64,000 bases of DNA from JBPYFK01 sp051984675 (GTDB lineage: Bacteria > Actinomycetota > Actinomycetes > Mycobacteriales > Pseudonocardiaceae), in assembly GCA_051984675.1 (NCBI GenBank), contig JBPYFK010000167.1, forward strand, positions 1 through 64,000, read 5' to 3'. Position numbers and translations under genes: made by a program. Numbering within the stretch: the first letter of the stretch is position 1; every line of letters starts with the position of its first letter. Of the stretch, positions 36,397 through 43,804 are shown piece after piece. The notes under the pieces are model-generated. The model had not been told where the DNA came from. It saw nothing but the letters and a program-made list of their open reading frames with translations, and ran no database searches.

Positions 36397-36540
36397 GGAG
36401 AATCCCGGACGCCATCACATGCTGGCACTACCGGGACGACTCTGGGTTCGAACCCCGCATTCCTGGACTGGTGGTCGAACGTCCTCCCAATGGCACCGTC
36501 CAGCGCTCGAAGGGCAGCGAGGATGGCGGGGCCTAGCGGA

Positions 36541-36705
36541 AAACGATCCGTCTCGACGGCTACCAGCACAAGGGGTAGACCGTGTCCACGCATTGTCCAC
36601 AAACGCTGACTCATAGCGGCTCAGAGTGGATGACAGCGAGACACCAGCGGGGTCCGCCTCGTAGCCGTTTGGGCTGGTCAGAGGCGGACCCCGCTGGTCG
36701 CGCTA
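36541..36705 (+). repeat. Diverged copy of the integrase 3' end and its flank
   Basis: The segment resembles 50021-50179, just left of the tRNA. It includes the end of an integrase frame (GGCTACCAGCACAAGGGGTAG, encoding GYQHKG-stop, against GYKDKG-stop at the right), then GCATTGTCC.., AGCGGCTCA, GGATGACA and a 17-bp inverted repeat (CCAGCGGGGTCCGCCTC at 36644-36660 with its complement at 36681-36697). The copies differ at many positions, so it is not a fresh duplication but the scar of another, related element. Confidence 0.75.
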
Positions 36706-36754
36706 AGCGCCCTGGGCAGGACTCGAACCTGCGACACCTGCCTCCGGAGGGCAG
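36706..36754. repeat. Left attachment site
   Basis: 49 bp identical to 50180-50228, starting AGCGCCCTGGGCAGGACTCG. It contains the tRNA-Arg T-arm, variable region and anticodon arm but not the 5' half of the gene, so this copy is not a functional tRNA. Confidence 0.9.
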
Positions 36755-37148
36755 CGCCCTAATCGATCTCGTACGTGTTCTCACCTGCACGAACCCGGCA
36801 CCGAAACTCCCAACCTCGGAGCTTTGTACGCGCATTGTCCGTAGAGCCTGGCACTCAACCCAGGACAGGCCGTGTGAACGGAGTGCGCGACCGCCCGCGT
36901 GGCGCGGTTCACTCTTCCTTACCGTCATCGCCTGTTACCGTGATCAGGTCGGTTGAACAGGCAGCCGCGAGGTCCAAACAGACCACGAAGGTATGGGTTG
37001 AACGACAACCCGCCGGGCCCCCTTGGCTGACCTGGCACGAACCGGGGTGTTTTCCCGTCGTGCTGCTACTGCATGCAATCGGCCACGAAGCCACCCGGGT
37101 GAGGTGGACAGGGGCTCGACCTGTCGCCAGCGACACGGGAGCGCCGAC
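36755..37148. other. Left end of the element, no gene seen
   Basis: About 390 bp between the left attachment site and the ANTAR gene. It probably holds that gene's promoter. No repeats or hairpins stand out. Confidence 0.4.
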
Positions 37149-37898
37149 ATGAGTACGCATCCCCCTCCTGCCGACGACACGCGAGAGGGCAACGATTCCC
37201 CGGAACGCGCCCTGGGCCACGCCTTCGTGGACCTGGCATACCCGCCGGATGCCCGCTGCCCCACCGAGGACGTATCCAACCGCCTGGTCGGCCGCTGTCA
37301 GGCCCACTTCGGGGTCGAGGCCAGCGTCATACACCTCGATGATGGCGGAGCGCGGGTGACCGCATCCACCAGCAGCGACCTTGAGCGCCTCCGCCTCGAC
37401 GACAGGCGTCGCTCCTGGCCAGATCCCAGCCTGGAATGCGCCCAGACCGGCGAGCCCGCCAGCGTCACCGACGCGCCACAACAGACCACGCACTGGCCCG
37501 ACTTCCGTGCCGCCCTGCACCGCCTCGGCTTTCAGGCCGCGCACGCGCTCCCGGTGCCTGCCAGCAAGCAAACGCCGGGCGTGCTGACGTTGTATGAGCC
37601 TAAGGGCAGCACACTGCGTCCGGCGGATCTCGACAACGCCCACGCGTTAGGCAAGGCAGCAGAGATCAGTCTCCAACGCCATCGAGCTGCACACCGCAGC
37701 GAGGTTCACAACGCTCAGCTCGAACAGGCGCTGGAAAGCCGGATCATCCTCGAACAAGCCAAGGGCCTGCTCGCCGCCCGCGAAGGCATCGGCCTCCAGC
37801 AGGCATTCACGCGGCTGCGTAGTTACGCCCGCAGCCACCGCCTCCGCCTGCACGACGTCGCCCACGACCTCGTCCTTCGACACGCAGGCGAACGTTAG
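37149..37898 (+). CDS. GAF-ANTAR domain RNA-binding regulator
   Basis: 249 residues from an ATG with GGGAG upstream. The first two thirds look like a GAF-type sensor (CQAHFGVEASVIHLDDGGARVTA; ALPVPASKQTPGVLTLYEP). The end is an ANTAR domain: LEQALESRIILEQAKGLLAAREGIGLQQAFTRLRSYARSHRLRLHDVAHDLV (key residues: the Ile-Glu-QAKG core and three-helix spacing). ANTAR proteins bind paired RNA stem-loops and prevent termination. It is the first gene of the element and is not part of the usual AICE core, so it may be cargo acting on host transcripts. Confidence 0.88.
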   Translation: MSTHPPPADDTREGNDSPERALGHAFVDLAYPPDARCPTEDVSNRLVGRCQAHFGVEASVIHLDDGGARVTASTSSDLERLRLDDRRRSWPDPSLECAQTGEPASVTDAPQQTTHWPDFRAALHRLGFQAAHALPVPASKQTPGVLTLYEPKGSTLRPADLDNAHALGKAAEISLQRHRAAHRSEVHNAQLEQALESRIILEQAKGLLAAREGIGLQQAFTRLRSYARSHRLRLHDVAHDLVLRHAGER

Positions 37899-37955
37899 CA
37901 ACTTGACAAGCCGATTGGGATTCCCCTGCGGACCCGCATCTACGAGTATGAACGT

Positions 37956-38207
37956 ATGTTCGATTGGTGTCCGGGGATGTGTGCCCAGCGGCATGTGCTC
38001 GTCCCCGGACGAGTGTTGGTCGGGTGGCTGCCGTGTGCGTGTCCTGGCGCCCGCGATGGTGGGCATCGCACGTGGACGTGCCGCGAGTGCATGGATGCCG
38101 GCATCGGAGACGAGGCGACGTTGCTCGCGGGGCGGCATGATCCGGCCGGCGTGGTCGCGCGGGGACCGGAGTTCGGCATGGACAGCACCGCAGCGCAGGT
38201 CAAGTGA
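37956..38207 (+). CDS. Small Cys-rich protein (possible zinc ribbon)
   Basis: 83 residues: MFDWCPGMCAQRHVLVPGR then LVGWLPCACPGARDGGH and WTCRECMDAG. Three Cys pairs (CxxxC, CxC, CxxC) with an aromatic at each suggest metal binding. Similar short proteins are common in actinomycete mobile elements, to my knowledge without known function. The ribosome binding site is weak. Confidence 0.5.
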   Translation: MFDWCPGMCAQRHVLVPGRVLVGWLPCACPGARDGGHRTWTCRECMDAGIGDEATLLAGRHDPAGVVARGPEFGMDSTAAQVK

Positions 38208-38312
38208 GTGGGTCAGCCCACGTCCGCTCACCGGGTGCCCACTGAGGCGGGCACGCAGTCCAGCGCGAGAACTCGGATCGACGAATACGTTCGTTGTTCC
38301 GGATGAGGCGAT

Positions 38313-38783
38313 TCAACGCCCCCTAACGCCCCATGCCTTGGCTAATTCCTTCAGGCCGACGTCGGAGCCTTTGATGTCCGCGCCGAGACCCTCAGCGGTG
38401 TCTTTGAGGTGGGCGTCCCAGTACCAGACCCATGGTTCCACGTTCGCACGTAGCAAGGCATGCGGACCACGCAGCCATCGCAGATTCGGGGGCAGCGAGA
38501 GTCGCACGGCGTTGACGCGCTGGAAAGCCCACAGGATGACAAACAGGTCGGATATCCGCTGTCCTTTGACGTATGCTGTTTTCGGCATGCGTTCACTTTT
38601 CGGCATATGTTCACTGTGGATTATCAAGCCCATTTCATGCCGCGCCTGTGCCACTTGCTCGCTGCTAATGTAGTCGAGGACATTGATAACCCGGTCGTAC
38701 TGGGCGCGCAGTGCTGAGGACAACCCTAGGGTGGCACTCACCAGGACTGCGGCGGCGCTGATGATGACGCTTAGGGCAGACAT
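38313..38783 (-). CDS. Hypothetical protein with N-terminal membrane helix
   Basis: 156 residues. An N-terminal helix (LSVIISAAAVLVSATLGL) is followed by a soluble part with YDRVINVLDYISSEQVAQARHEMG and LFVILWAFQRVNAVRL, then basic and aromatic stretches (NVEPWVWYWDAHLKDTAEGLG). The layout resembles the single-helix DUF4760-like proteins of mobile elements, which is a guess. Codon use is less GC-rich than in the chromosome. Confidence 0.6.
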   Translation of the reverse strand: MSALSVIISAAAVLVSATLGLSSALRAQYDRVINVLDYISSEQVAQARHEMGLIIHSEHMPKSERMPKTAYVKGQRISDLFVILWAFQRVNAVRLSLPPNLRWLRGPHALLRANVEPWVWYWDAHLKDTAEGLGADIKGSDVGLKELAKAWGVRGR

Positions 38784-39193
38784 GCGTGGACCCTATACGA
38801 CCGCACCTGTCTGGAGGGGCGGTTTACCCAGAACAGGCTCACGGCGGCTGTCGGCGCCTCCCGAGAGGGATGGGCTAGCTGACGGCAGACTTCGACCTTG
38901 ATGCTGTACGAGAAGAACTTCGGAAACTGGCGGAGCGGTGGCGCGAGGATCGGTAAGGCGCCTACTTAGATGGGCCACAAGTCCGGGGCGGTAACTTCGT
39001 AGCCTCTCTGGCCGTCTCACGCCGCTTCTTAACGCACCTTGGAGGCTCTGAGACGAACAGAGATCAGCGATTTCGTTTATGCGACTGATTGGCGCGCCTA
39101 TGCCAAGCGCCGCCCTCTGTCGAGTTGAGCGGCGTCTTTGCATCTCATGAGTCATTCGTAAACGCCTATGCAGTTGGTCCTATACGCAGCCTG
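38784..39193. other. Intergenic region in the element
   Basis: About 410 bp, relatively AT-rich, with no frame showing a ribosome binding site and codon bias. Nothing recognised. Confidence 0.35.
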
Positions 39194-39766
39194 CTAGCGA
39201 GAGGAGATCGAGGTGCCGTCGGCATTGGTTTCGAGAATTCTTGGGCCACAGTTCAGCTGCACATCGGCCGCCCGCTGGAAGCATGCACCGGAGGGTGGGT
39301 CTGCGTCGGGAACTACTCGCACCAGCTCGAATTCGCGATCTAGATAGTATTGATGAAGTCGAGTGTTTGTAGTCCAGGCGTCAAGGCGGAGCCACGTTTT
39401 TCCAGCCCCCTGTGCATGCCTGCCTGCCCAGTCGAGCATGGCGCACCCCAGGTCGACTCCCTTAGCGCTCCTGGCTACGACCATTCTGTGCACATAAAGA
39501 GCGTTATCTGGGCCATCTTCTGGTCCCCATAGAGCAGGTTCGGCGTTTTCGTCCACCGTGATGGTGCCGACTAGGCGGCTGTCGTCGTGCACCATCCAGC
39601 ACGTCTCATCCCTGACAGCCTGCTCAATTCCCGCAATTCGTACGGTGTACTGCCACTGGTCGGACCCTCGTTCACGTAGCCAGCGCGATGCATGCGTCCA
39701 CAGGTCAGCTATTGCTTGCACATCCTGCGCGCCGACTGCTCGACGTATCGTTACGGTGTCTATCAT
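39194..39766 (-). CDS. GNAT family N-acetyltransferase
   Basis: 190 residues. The core shows a start strand ITIRRAVGAQDVQAIADLW-like region, then LVGTITVDENAEPALWG, YVHRMVVARSAKGVDLGCAMLDWAGRHA (acetyl-CoA pyrophosphate loop, degenerate relative to Q/RxxGxG/A) and LRLDAWTTNTRLHQYYLDREFELVRVV. The start overlaps the GntR stop by four bases (ATGA), so the two are co-translated. Substrate unknown. Confidence 0.85.
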   Translation of the reverse strand: MIDTVTIRRAVGAQDVQAIADLWTHASRWLRERGSDQWQYTVRIAGIEQAVRDETCWMVHDDSRLVGTITVDENAEPALWGPEDGPDNALYVHRMVVARSAKGVDLGCAMLDWAGRHAQGAGKTWLRLDAWTTNTRLHQYYLDREFELVRVVPDADPPSGACFQRAADVQLNCGPRILETNADGTSISSR

Positions 39767-40521
39767 TGTTCGGCCTCGGGATGCACTCGCTCGTAAAGAA
39801 TGACGTGTCGATCACCAGGAAGTACGAAGTATTCGACCCGAATAACCTGGTCGTCTTCTGTGTAGCCAGTGGCATAATGAACGGCGACAGGCGTACCGGG
39901 GCTAAGGTTTAGCCGTGAGACCTCATCAGGGGATGGCATTCTGATGTAGTACTCATCGATAGCTCTAACTTCCCGTCCAAGCATGTCTTCCATGATCGCG
40001 TTGGACCCTCTAGGAACGTCAGCCGGGTCCATAATGGATGTGTCTTTAGCTAGATCATGACGATAGAACGTATCGTTGATATTGAACCGCTCACCATCAA
40101 TGCTCCTCACGCGCTTTCGCGCGACAAGGGGCGTTCCCTCTGATACTCCAAACCGGTCAGCGATGATGCCCTCGGCTGGCACAACAGCCACTTCAATCGT
40201 TTGGCTTGGCTGACGTCCCTCCTCTGCCAGCGCGGCCGTAAAGCGGTCCATCGTGGCGGACTTGCGCGGCTCTTTTTCCTGCTGTGGGCGGTAAACCATG
40301 TGTTGCTGACTGCGCACAATCCGGCCCCGGCCGGGCTGCGCGACTACAAGCCCTTCCTGCTCCAGCGTGGACAGGGCGTGCCGCACTGTGATCCGACTCG
40401 CCCCGTGGTCACGGCCCAGCTGTGCCTCTGAGGGCAGCGCGGTGCCGGGGGCGAACTTGCCGGCGGCTATGGATTTCCGCAGTTCAGACGCTATCCGACT
40501 GTGCAACGTCTCGGCACTCAC
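39763..40521 (-). CDS. GntR family regulator with UTRA domain (KorSA-like)
   Basis: 252 residues from a GTG with AGGGA upstream. The N-terminal winged helix is SEAQLGRDHGASRITVRHALSTLEQEGLVV followed by the wing PGRGRIV. The C-terminal UTRA ligand domain has PLVARKRVRSIDGERF and TPVAVHYATGYTEDDQVIRVEY. In pSAM2-type elements a GntR protein (KorSA) represses the activator/transfer genes. Here it diverges from the small-gene operon at 40654, and a repeated TGTTATnACAG site lies between. Confidence 0.9.
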   Translation of the reverse strand: MSAETLHSRIASELRKSIAAGKFAPGTALPSEAQLGRDHGASRITVRHALSTLEQEGLVVAQPGRGRIVRSQQHMVYRPQQEKEPRKSATMDRFTAALAEEGRQPSQTIEVAVVPAEGIIADRFGVSEGTPLVARKRVRSIDGERFNINDTFYRHDLAKDTSIMDPADVPRGSNAIMEDMLGREVRAIDEYYIRMPSPDEVSRLNLSPGTPVAVHYATGYTEDDQVIRVEYFVLPGDRHVILYERVHPEAEQ

Positions 40522-40571
40522 TAGTCCCTCCGAGTGAATGTGATCGGCCCGGTTGACAGACCCAGCATACC

Positions 40572-40605
40572 TGTTATTACAGTTAGCACCAGCTTGTTAT
40601 GACAG
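40572..40605. promoter_or_regulatory. Paired operator sites for the GntR regulator
   Basis: TGTTATTACAG (40572-40582) and TGTTATGACAG (40595-40605), 23 bp apart start to start (about two helix turns), lie between the divergent GntR gene and the operon starting at 40654. Each is nearly symmetric, as expected of a GntR dimer site. Confidence 0.65.
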
Positions 40606-40653
40606 GTAGTACGGGAATGACGAGCAAGACAGACCGAGCTTAGGAGTAGGACG

Positions 40654-41001
40654 ATGAGCGTCTCCCCAGGTGAACGCGCTAACGACGCAGGACTCGCCCA
40701 GGACTGCGATCCGTCGCCATGGGACTTGGCTATGTGCGAGGCCGACCTGCCCGAGTGGGACCAGCTCCGAATCCAGGACTACTGGGATGCGCTGATCACC
40801 GAGGAGTTGGGAGCCCCGCTGGTCAGCGACGAACTGGAGACACCACAGCTCGCGGTTTCCCGCGATGAGTGGTCGGCACTCGGCTCCGGTGAGCGGGCGC
40901 GTTTGCGCCGGCTCCAGCGGCGATCCGACAACACAGCTCTGCGCACCGTCACTGCGGCGGCTGACGCCGTGCCGGCTCCCAACCTCGGGGAGGTCGCGTG
41001 A
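40654..41001 (+). CDS. Hypothetical element protein, first gene of the transfer operon
   Basis: 115 residues, acidic, with a good AGGAG site. WDLAMCEADLPEWDQLRIQDYWDALI is followed by a helical C-terminus (SGERARLRRLQRRSDNTALRTVTAAADAV). No known domain recognised. The stop overlaps the next start by one base. Confidence 0.7.
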   Translation: MSVSPGERANDAGLAQDCDPSPWDLAMCEADLPEWDQLRIQDYWDALITEELGAPLVSDELETPQLAVSRDEWSALGSGERARLRRLQRRSDNTALRTVTAAADAVPAPNLGEVA

Positions 41002-41402
41002 TGCCTCGCCGTAAGCCCTTGCAGTGGATCGAGTTATGGGATGGCCGTCGAGAACTCGGCTGGACCGAGCACGGCCTACCGACCTTCCGCTTCGGGCACG
41101 CGCCGTCCGGCCTGGCGACCCGCCGCCAGTTACGTGCCGCCGGACTGTGCCCCGGCGGCCAGGACATCGCCGGGCAGATCGTCTGGCGGCACGGCAAGGC
41201 ATGGGCCGGGCTCTACCGGCTGGATCTGGCCCGGCCCAAGCGGATTCCGACCGTGGCGCAACGCCGTGCCCTGGTCGCCGCCATGGCCGCCCGTCGGCGC
41301 TGTGTCCGATGTGGACGCGATGCCGGCTACTGCCTTCCTCGCAGCACTCGCCGTTGCTGGGGCTGCGACCCCGACAACCCCGTCAACCAATCCGCCGCCT
41401 GA
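41001..41402 (+). CDS. RRQRL-motif zinc-binding protein
   Basis: 133 residues. The motif ATRRQLRAAGLCPGGQDIAGQIVWR marks the RRQRL family found on AICEs. The C-terminus has RRCVRCGRDAGYC...RRCWGCDPD, four Cys in two CxxC pairs suitable for zinc. GGAGG lies seven bases before the ATG; a GTG one codon earlier is possible. It probably acts in element transfer or maintenance, but its role is unknown. Confidence 0.8.
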   Translation: MPRRKPLQWIELWDGRRELGWTEHGLPTFRFGHAPSGLATRRQLRAAGLCPGGQDIAGQIVWRHGKAWAGLYRLDLARPKRIPTVAQRRALVAAMAARRRCVRCGRDAGYCLPRSTRRCWGCDPDNPVNQSAA

Positions 41403-41424
41403 CGACCAACCAGGAGTGATCGAG

Positions 41425-41610
41425 ATGAGCAAGCAACTTGTCCGTGTCAGGACGCCGCGCACGGGACGGCTGAAGGTTCTGGCTGTGCTGGCCGTGCTGG
41501 TGTTCCTCGCCGTCAGGTGGCCGCACGAGTCGGCCGCGTTCGTCCAGCACGTCACGACGAGCTTGCAGGCCTTCGGTTCCGCCGTCCAGTCGGGTGGTGG
41601 TCGGCCGTGA
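41425..41610 (+). CDS. Small single-helix membrane protein
   Basis: 61 residues: a basic N-terminus (VRVRTPRTGRLKV) and one membrane helix (LAVLAVLVFLAVRW), then a short polar tail. AGGAG lies before the ATG. The stop overlaps the next GTG start. It could be a Spd-type spread helper, which is inference from position. Confidence 0.65.
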   Translation: MSKQLVRVRTPRTGRLKVLAVLAVLVFLAVRWPHESAAFVQHVTTSLQAFGSAVQSGGGRP

Positions 41611-41726
41611 AGTTCGAGACCTGGGCCGAGTACCGCGCGTGGAACGCCCGGATGGCCGAGGAACGCACCGACGAGGACGCCGAAGTGCCGCTGTACACCG
41701 ACGACCCCGCCAACAACGAGGAGTGA
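41607..41726 (+). CDS. 39-residue acidic protein
   Basis: GTG start inside the end of the previous gene (GTGA). The product KFETWAEYRAWNARMAEERT is followed by DEDAEVPLYTDDPANNEE. It has aromatic and acidic residues and no Cys. Overlap and codon use argue for a real small gene. Confidence 0.55.
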   Translation: MKFETWAEYRAWNARMAEERTDEDAEVPLYTDDPANNEE

Positions 41727-41732
41727 TCAGCA

Positions 41733-41987
41733 ATGGCATGTAACCGGAAGGTCTTGGCAGCCATGTCCCACAAGGCGTGCTTCGCCGTCGGCGGCCAGCA
41801 GTCCAGCGAGGCGGTCCTGGGCGCCAGCGTTGCCCACGGTCGTAACTCCAACCGCGATTTCGACCAGGTCCCGCCCGGCGTTTGCCAGTCCTGCGACGGC
41901 CAAAAGGTCCTGTGGACCGGCGGGTTCCTCGGCAAGCCGAACAGGTCCGTGACCTGCCCCGACTGCGACGGAACCGGCACCAGGTGA
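41733..41987 (+). CDS. TraB fragment joined to a zinc-finger-like tail
   Basis: 84 residues. The first 30 residues (RKVLAAMSHKACFAVGGQQS, then SEAVLGA) closely match residues in the TraB protein of the same element (RKLMAVMSNKACFAIGDQQS, NDAILGT; DNA near 45623-45705). The rest, GVCQSCDGQKVLWTGGF and CPDCDGTGTR, is a DnaJ-type CxxCxG pair arrangement. GGAG lies nine bases before the ATG. It looks like a recombined traB piece that gained a zinc-binding end, now in the small-gene operon. Confidence 0.65.
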   Translation: MACNRKVLAAMSHKACFAVGGQQSSEAVLGASVAHGRNSNRDFDQVPPGVCQSCDGQKVLWTGGFLGKPNRSVTCPDCDGTGTR

Positions 41988-42006
41988 GCCAGGAAAGAGG
42001 ATTGTC

Positions 42007-42396
42007 ATGCTTCAGCAACGGAATTGCCTCGTCGCAGCTTGTGACGACTGCGGGCGTTTCTACGACGAGGACGGCGAGGGTGTTTTCCACTTCGTCGACA
42101 CCGACGACGCGTACAGCGTCATCCGCTCCGACAACGACGCCGATTACCGCTGGACCGTCCTCCCAGACTTCCGGCTGCGCTGCCACGCCTGCGCACGCAC
42201 CCGGTACTGCGCCCAGCACGGCCACGACTACACGCCCTGGCACGTCCGCCCCGCCGGCTATGCGCTCCGGGAAGACGTCCTGGTCGAGCAGACGGCGTGG
42301 GTGCGTTTCTGCCGCCATTGCCACGCCTCCGAACGCACCACCGAGGACACCCCGACCAGCGAGAACGAGGCCAGCGTGGGTGGTGGTTTGCGGTGA
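42007..42396 (+). CDS. Cys/His-rich hypothetical protein
   Basis: 129 residues with CDDCGRFYDEDGEG, LRCHACARTRYCAQHGHDY and FCRHCHASERTTE: three CxxC pairs plus several His, suggesting two or more zinc sites. Its stop overlaps the next GTG start by four bases. No function known. Confidence 0.7.
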   Translation: MLQQRNCLVAACDDCGRFYDEDGEGVFHFVDTDDAYSVIRSDNDADYRWTVLPDFRLRCHACARTRYCAQHGHDYTPWHVRPAGYALREDVLVEQTAWVRFCRHCHASERTTEDTPTSENEASVGGGLR

Positions 42397-42617
42397 ACTC
42401 GACGGATTACCTGCGTGGCTACACCGCGCCCCGCGCCTTGCTGGCCGGGCTGCTGTTCATAGCCGCCGTGGTGTGCCGGATTCCCGCCGTGGTGCTCGCG
42501 ATCGGGGTGCAGGTGCTCGATCGCTGCGCTGACCGGCTCCTGTGCTGGGTGCAGTCGATTCCGCCCGCCCCGATTCGTGTCGCCCCCGCCCCGAAAGCCC
42601 GGAGGTATGCGCGATGA
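42393..42617 (+). CDS. 74-residue membrane-associated protein
   Basis: GTG start overlapping the previous stop and ATGA overlap with the next gene. One hydrophobic segment (ALLAGLLFIAAVVCRIPAVVLAIGV) is followed by a basic, Pro-rich tail. Probably a small transfer-associated membrane protein, by position. Confidence 0.6.
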   Translation: MNSTDYLRGYTAPRALLAGLLFIAAVVCRIPAVVLAIGVQVLDRCADRLLCWVQSIPPAPIRVAPAPKARRYAR

Positions 42618-43723
42618 GCAACGTGTTCGAGGAGATGCGCGCCAATCGCGCCAACGCCGCTGAAATCCGCCGCGCCGATCGGCAGGCCGAGCGCGAAGAG
42701 GCCCGCAGGGACCGCCGCGACGAACAGGAACGGGCCGATCAGCTCCGTGTCCAGCGTCGGGAACGGTGGCAGGCCCGCCGCAAGTGGGTGGCGGACCACC
42801 CCGTGGACTGCCTCATGGCCGTGATCATCGTGGTGCCCGCCCTGTTGGCGTGGTCGGCGATGGCCGCCTACGGCAAGCAGATCTACGGACCGCTCGGGGT
42901 GCTGCTGCCGCTGTTCACCGAAGCTGCGATGTGGGCCTTTGCCGGCAAGCTCCACTACGCCCGCAAGGCCGGCGCTCCGACTGGCTGGTTGCAGGTCGGC
43001 ACCTGGGCGTTCACGACGGTGGCCGCCGCGCTGAACTTCATCCACGGCCAGAGCCTCGCGGGCTGGCAGGTCGGCGTGGTCATGGCGGTGGTCTCGACCG
43101 GCGGTGTGATCGCGCACCAGATCATCACCGCCGCCCCGATGCGGTCCCGTCGCTCTCGCTCGGAACGCTTGGCGGCGCGTACGCGGCGACTGGCCGACAA
43201 GCGCATAGCTCGGATGGAACGGGTAGCGGTCCGGCAGGCCATCGGCGAGCTGGCCTCCGACGGCTCGGTGCGGCTGCTGCACCGATCTGGCGTGGTCACC
43301 CTCCGGCGCGGCTGGACCGGTCGGTCCCGGCTTGACCACACCCAGATCCCGGGGCTGGGCGACGACGGTCCCCAGGTCGACACGGTGGCCGACACCCTCG
43401 GCACGGAGATCGAGGAGTGGCTACGGGAGACCCCTCTCCCAGACACCCTGCCCGTCCCGCGCTCCGAGTCCGTCGACACCAGCTCTGAGCAGCGTCAGGA
43501 GAGGGCCGGAGAGCCCCACCCGGAGACTCCCCCGGCAACCCCGATCGAGCCCGCACGGCGGTCCATGGAGCAACTGCGCGCCGAACTCGGGGAGGCAGTC
43601 CAGGAAGGCCGGGTCGACCCGACCTCAGCCGAGTCGATCCGCAAGACCCTTCGGGTCGGCCGGGACCGCGCCAAGCAACTGCGTGACGAGTGGAACGACG
43701 GCACCGCCGGTGTTCCGGCCTGA
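42614..43723 (+). CDS. Spd-like/DUF2637-like membrane protein
   Basis: 369 residues. The N-terminus is a highly charged helix (RADRQAEREEARRDRRDEQE). Then come about four membrane helices (LMAVIIVVPALLAWSAMAAY; GVLLPLFTEAAMWAFA; LQVGTWAFTTVAAALNF; VGVVMAVVSTGGVIAHQII). A long cytoplasmic C-terminus includes a closing segment TSAESIRKTLRVGRDRAKQLRDEW, which looks like a DNA-binding helix-turn-helix. Proteins of this shape lie just before traB on AICEs and help intramycelial spread. The family assignment is tentative; the gene is sound (GGAGG site, overlap). Confidence 0.75.
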   Translation: MSNVFEEMRANRANAAEIRRADRQAEREEARRDRRDEQERADQLRVQRRERWQARRKWVADHPVDCLMAVIIVVPALLAWSAMAAYGKQIYGPLGVLLPLFTEAAMWAFAGKLHYARKAGAPTGWLQVGTWAFTTVAAALNFIHGQSLAGWQVGVVMAVVSTGGVIAHQIITAAPMRSRRSRSERLAARTRRLADKRIARMERVAVRQAIGELASDGSVRLLHRSGVVTLRRGWTGRSRLDHTQIPGLGDDGPQVDTVADTLGTEIEEWLRETPLPDTLPVPRSESVDTSSEQRQERAGEPHPETPPATPIEPARRSMEQLRAELGEAVQEGRVDPTSAESIRKTLRVGRDRAKQLRDEWNDGTAGVPA

Positions 43724-43804
43724 ACCAACCAGAGGTGGCCCCGCCTGGCGGGGCGGGGCCACCGAATCCCTCCCGCACCCACCACTTGGAAATGAGGCAA
43801 AGAG

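Noticed and set aside
36450..36464. GGGTTCGAACCCC resembling a tRNA T-arm
   Set aside because: No matching acceptor, D-arm or anticodon arm can be built around it, so it is probably a chance palindrome.
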